A DNA stretch of 8,090 bases, taken from NCBI GenBank assembly GCA_002309235.1, contig DBXA01000174.1, positions 23,386 to 31,475 on the forward strand, written 5' to 3'. How positions within the stretch are numbered: position 1 is the stretch's first letter; every line of letters starts with the position of its first letter. A program made the translations under genes and the position numbers. Under the pieces are notes generated by a model. That model ran no database searches. It was not told the DNA's origin and saw nothing but the letters and a program-made list of their open reading frames with translations. Shown piece by piece: positions 5,251-8,090 of this stretch. This DNA comes from Christensenella sp. UBA1224 (GTDB taxonomy: Bacteria > Bacillota > Clostridia > Christensenellales > Aristaeellaceae).

Positions 5251-7263
5251 ATGGAATTCAGGCTGCATTCCGAATATGAGATGCGGGGAGCCCAGCCGCA
5301 GGCGGTCGACGCGCTGTGTGAAGGCGTGGAAAAAGGCCTCAGGCACCAGGTGCTGCTCGGCGTGACAGGTTCCGGAAAGACCTTTACCATGGCGAATGTC
5401 ATCGCAAGGGTACAGAGACCTACGCTGGTGATCGCTCATAACAAGACACTTGCGGCTCAGCTTGCTGCCGAGTTCCGGGAGTTTTTTCCGGAGAACGCGG
5501 TTGGTTACTTTGTCTCCTATTATGATTATTATCAGCCGGAATCCTATATACCGACGACGGATACCTATATCGAGAAGGACGCGCAGATCAATGATGAGAT
5601 CGACCGCATGCGTCACAGTGCCACTGCCTGGCTTTCGGAACGGCGGGATGTGATCATCGTAGCCTCGGTTTCCTGTATATACGGCCTGGGTGACCCGAGC
5701 GAATACGAGGGCATGTCGGTGACGCTGCGCGAAGGCGCACAGCTGGACAGGGATGAGATGCTCGAAAAGCTCGTGGATATGCAGTATACCCGCAATGATT
5801 TCGAATTCGACCGTTCCACCTTCCGGGTGAGAGGCGATATCGTGGATATCATGCCGCCGAACAGTGACAAGACCGCTCTTCGCGTTCAGTTTTTCGGGGA
5901 TGAGATAGAAAAGATCACCGAGATCGATACCGTTACCGGGAATGGCATACGCACCTTAAGCTACGCTCAGGTGTTTCCTGCCTCTCATTATGCCACCTCC
6001 AGGGATAAAATGGAAAGGTGCATCGGGAAGATAGAGGAGGACCTTGAGGCAAGGCTTACAGAGCTCAGAAACGACCAGCGCCTGCTCGAGGCGGAGCGGC
6101 TGGAACAGCGCACGCGTTACGACATCGAGATGATGCGCGAGATAGGCTACTGCAGCGGCATCGAAAACTATTCCCGGTATTTCGACGGGAGACAGCCCGG
6201 GGAAGCGCCGTTTACGCTGATGGATTATTTCCCGGAGGACATGCTCGTTTTCATCGATGAGAGCCATGTGACGATACCGCAGCTGCGCGCGATGTATAAC
6301 GGCGATCACTCACGCAAGACCACACTGGTGGACTATGGCTTCCGGCTGGCGTCTGCTTTTGACAACAGACCGCTCAAATTCCATGAGTTTGAAGAGAGAG
6401 TCGGGCAGACGGTCTATGTTTCCGCCACGCCCGGTCCGTACGAAACGGAACGGGCCGGCCGCATCGTGGAGCAGATCATAAGGCCTACGGGCCTCCTGGA
6501 TCCGGAAATATCCGTACGGCCTGCGACCGGCCAGGTGGATGACCTGATCGGTGAGATCCGCAAGGAGACGCAAGAGGGGAGAAGAGTCCTCGTCACCACG
6601 CTCACCAAGCGAATGGCGGAGAATCTCACCTCTTACCTGAGGGAACTTGATATCAAGGTGGAATACCTCCACAGCGATATTGAGACGCTGGAGCGCGTCA
6701 AGCTGATACGGTCCCTGAGGCTCGGTGAATTCGATGTGCTGGTCGGCATCAATCTGCTTCGTGAAGGGCTCGATATGCCGGAGGTAGCCCTCGTCGCGAT
6801 ACTCGATGCCGATAAAGAAGGATTCCTGCGCAGCGAGACATCACTTGTGCAGACGATAGGCCGCGCTGCGAGAAATGTGGATGGCCGCGTGATCATGTAT
6901 GCGGACGAACCGACGGACAGCATGATCCGCGCGATAGGAGAGACCAACCGGCGCAGGGAGATACAAAAAGCTTATAATGACCTGCACGGGATAGAGCCTG
7001 AAACAGTGCGGACTGCCGTAAGGGAGCTCATGATGGTTTCCGGTACGGCCGAGGATGCCGATGCTGCCGGTATGTCCGATGAAGAGAAACGCCTGGCAGC
7101 CGATAACCTCGAGGAGCGCATGCTCGTGGCTGCGGCAGACCTTGATTTTGAGCTTGCAGCAAAACTGAGAGATCAGCTGCTTGCCCTCAAGGGAGAAAAG
7201 CCCATGAATACGAACGAGCATTCGCACAAGAGACGCTCAAGGAGAGAAAGGACCAGAAAATAA
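5251..7263 (+). CDS. uvrB: Excinuclease ABC subunit B (UvrB)
   Basis: UvrB is the cytoplasmic helicase-like ATPase of nucleotide excision repair. UvrA loads it on damaged DNA, it clamps one strand behind a beta-hairpin, verifies the lesion and recruits UvrC. The 670-residue length is normal. Visible motifs are Walker A GVTGSGKT (37-44), the beta-hairpin start [12 protein letters not shown] (90-101) continuing into [19 protein letters not shown], Walker B DESH (336-339), [25 protein letters not shown], the pair [16 protein letters not shown] and QTIGRAARN (motifs V and VI), and a C-terminal UVR motif (about 611-648) that binds UvrC. A short basic tail ([11 protein letters not shown]) follows. 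One oddity is RGAQP near residue 12, where the family usually has a GDQP Q-motif: the Gln is kept and the Asp is Ala. Its own promoter lies upstream, and uvrA begins 6 nt after the stop. Confidence 0.98.
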   Translation: MEFRLHSEYEMRGAQPQAVDALCEGVEKGLRHQVLLGVTGSGKTFTMANVIARVQRPTLVIAHNKTLAAQLAAEFREFFPENAVGYFVSYYDYYQPESYIPTTDTYIEKDAQINDEIDRMRHSATAWLSERRDVIIVASVSCIYGLGDPSEYEGMSVTLREGAQLDRDEMLEKLVDMQYTRNDFEFDRSTFRVRGDIVDIMPPNSDKTALRVQFFGDEIEKITEIDTVTGNGIRTLSYAQVFPASHYATSRDKMERCIGKIEEDLEARLTELRNDQRLLEAERLEQRTRYDIEMMREIGYCSGIENYSRYFDGRQPGEAPFTLMDYFPEDMLVFIDESHVTIPQLRAMYNGDHSRKTTLVDYGFRLASAFDNRPLKFHEFEERVGQTVYVSATPGPYETERAGRIVEQIIRPTGLLDPEISVRPATGQVDDLIGEIRKETQEGRRVLVTTLTKRMAENLTSYLRELDIKVEYLHSDIETLERVKLIRSLRLGEFDVLVGINLLREGLDMPEVALVAILDADKEGFLRSETSLVQTIGRAARNVDGRVIMYADEPTDSMIRAIGETNRRREIQKAYNDLHGIEPETVRTAVRELMMVSGTAEDADAAGMSDEEKRLAADNLEERMLVAAADLDFELAAKLRDQLLALKGEKPMNTNEHSHKRRSRRERTRK

Positions 7264-7269
7264 AACGCA

Positions 7270-8090
7270 ATGAATACGCGCAGTGAAAAGATCGTGATCC
7301 GCGGGGCGCGGGTCCACAACCTGAAGAATATCGATATCGACCTGCCGCGCGATAAACTGATCGTGATGACGGGCCTTTCCGGGAGCGGCAAATCCTCGCT
7401 TGCATTCGATACCATCTACGCAGAGGGACAGAGGCGGTATGTGGAATCCCTTTCCTCCTATGCCAGGCAGTTCTTAGGCCAGATGGACAAGCCGGATGCG
7501 GATCTGATAGAAGGTCTTTCGCCTGCGATATCGATCGACCAAAAGACGACGAGCAGAAACCCGCGTTCTACGGTAGGCACTGTTACGGAGATATACGATT
7601 ACCTGCGCCTGCTCTTTGCGCGTACAGGTGTGCCGCATTGCCCGAATTGCGGCAGGGAGATAACGCGGCAGACCGTGGACCAGATCGTCGATCGCGTTAT
7701 ATCCATGCCGGAACGCACCAGGATCAATATCCTCGCTCCTGTGATCCGCGGCAAAAAAGGCGAGAACAGGCAGCTTCTTGAGGATATGGCGAAGAAGGGC
7801 TTTATGCGTGCGCGCATCGACGGAACGATGTATGAACTGGAGGAAGCGCCAAAGCTCGCCAAGAACAACAAGCATACGATCGAGATCGTGGTAGACAGGC
7901 TCATCGTACGTCCGGAGATGTCAAAGCGCCTTACCGATTCCCTTGAAACCGCCATGAAGCTTTCGGAGGGGCTCGTGATCATCGCGCCTGCAGACGGCGA
8001 GGATATCCTCTTTTCCGCCAATTACGCGTGTCCCGAATGCGGGATATCCATAGAGGAGCTGGAGCCGCGCCTGTTCTCCTTCAACAATCC
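7270..8090 (+). CDS. uvrA: Excinuclease ABC subunit A (UvrA), 5' part
   Basis: UvrA is the dimeric ABC-type ATPase that scans DNA for distortions and delivers UvrB. The frame is open to the right edge, giving 273 residues of about 940. Visible parts are [20 protein letters not shown], Walker A GLSGSGKS (35-42), the highly conserved run [20 protein letters not shown] and [20 protein letters not shown], then [21 protein letters not shown] pair (C124, C127) follows, then the UvrB-binding region and the first half of zinc module 1 (CPECG, C254 and C257) with [11 protein letters not shown]. The start is ATG 7270; the nearest purine-rich site (AGAAAGGA, ending at 7252) is 17 nt away, so initiation probably relies on ribosomes finishing uvrB. 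Cotranscription with uvrB is inferred from the 6-nt gap. Confidence 0.98.
   Translation, partial: MNTRSEKIVIRGARVHNLKNIDIDLPRDKLIVMTGLSGSGKSSLAFDTIYAEGQRRYVESLSSYARQFLGQMDKPDADLIEGLSPAISIDQKTTSRNPRSTVGTVTEIYDYLRLLFARTGVPHCPNCGREITRQTVDQIVDRVISMPERTRINILAPVIRGKKGENRQLLEDMAKKGFMRARIDGTMYELEEAPKLAKNNKHTIEIVVDRLIVRPEMSKRLTDSLETAMKLSEGLVIIAPADGEDILFSANYACPECGISIEELEPRLFSFNN

Overview
The window looks like chromosomal DNA of a moderately GC-rich Bacillota (Firmicutes) bacterium, probably of the class Clostridia. This is inferred from strong GGAGG ribosome binding sites about 8 nt before start codons, TTG starts behind such sites, a uvrB-uvrA gene order, frequent ATA and AGA/AGG codons, and a pair of short MutS-like ATPases of a type I associate with anaerobic Firmicutes. 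I cannot name a genus. Coding density is high, no stretch above about 220 bases lacks a gene, and I saw no RNA gene, insertion sequence or CRISPR array.

Layout, left to right. (1) A MATE-family multidrug/Na+ antiporter on the minus strand, cut by the left edge. (2) Divergent from it, a single-gene unit for a 304-residue protein with an N-terminal zinc ribbon, a middle domain resembling the L7/L12 C-terminal/ClpS fold, and a long Ala-Pro-Arg repeat tail, closed by a clear intrinsic terminator. (3) On the minus strand, two translationally coupled genes for paralogous MutS-like ATPases of 516 and 491 residues. They keep the MutS ATPase domain and part of the helical core but are too short for the mismatch-recognition domain of true MutS. 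(4) A divergent regulatory region of about 220 bp with a good promoter on each strand and an imperfect inverted repeat between them. (5) On the plus strand, uvrB (complete, 670 aa) and uvrA (5' part, running off the right edge), encoding the damage-recognition core of nucleotide excision repair.

UvrA2-UvrB finds bulky DNA lesions, and UvrB is loaded at the lesion for UvrC incision. The MutS-like pair shares the divergent control region with uvrBA, so a DNA-transaction role co-regulated with excision repair is possible but unproven. The most unusual parts are the MutS-like pair, with non-identical ATPase motifs that suggest an asymmetric heterodimer, and the zinc ribbon/L7-L12-like/APRP-repeat protein, whose function I do not know.
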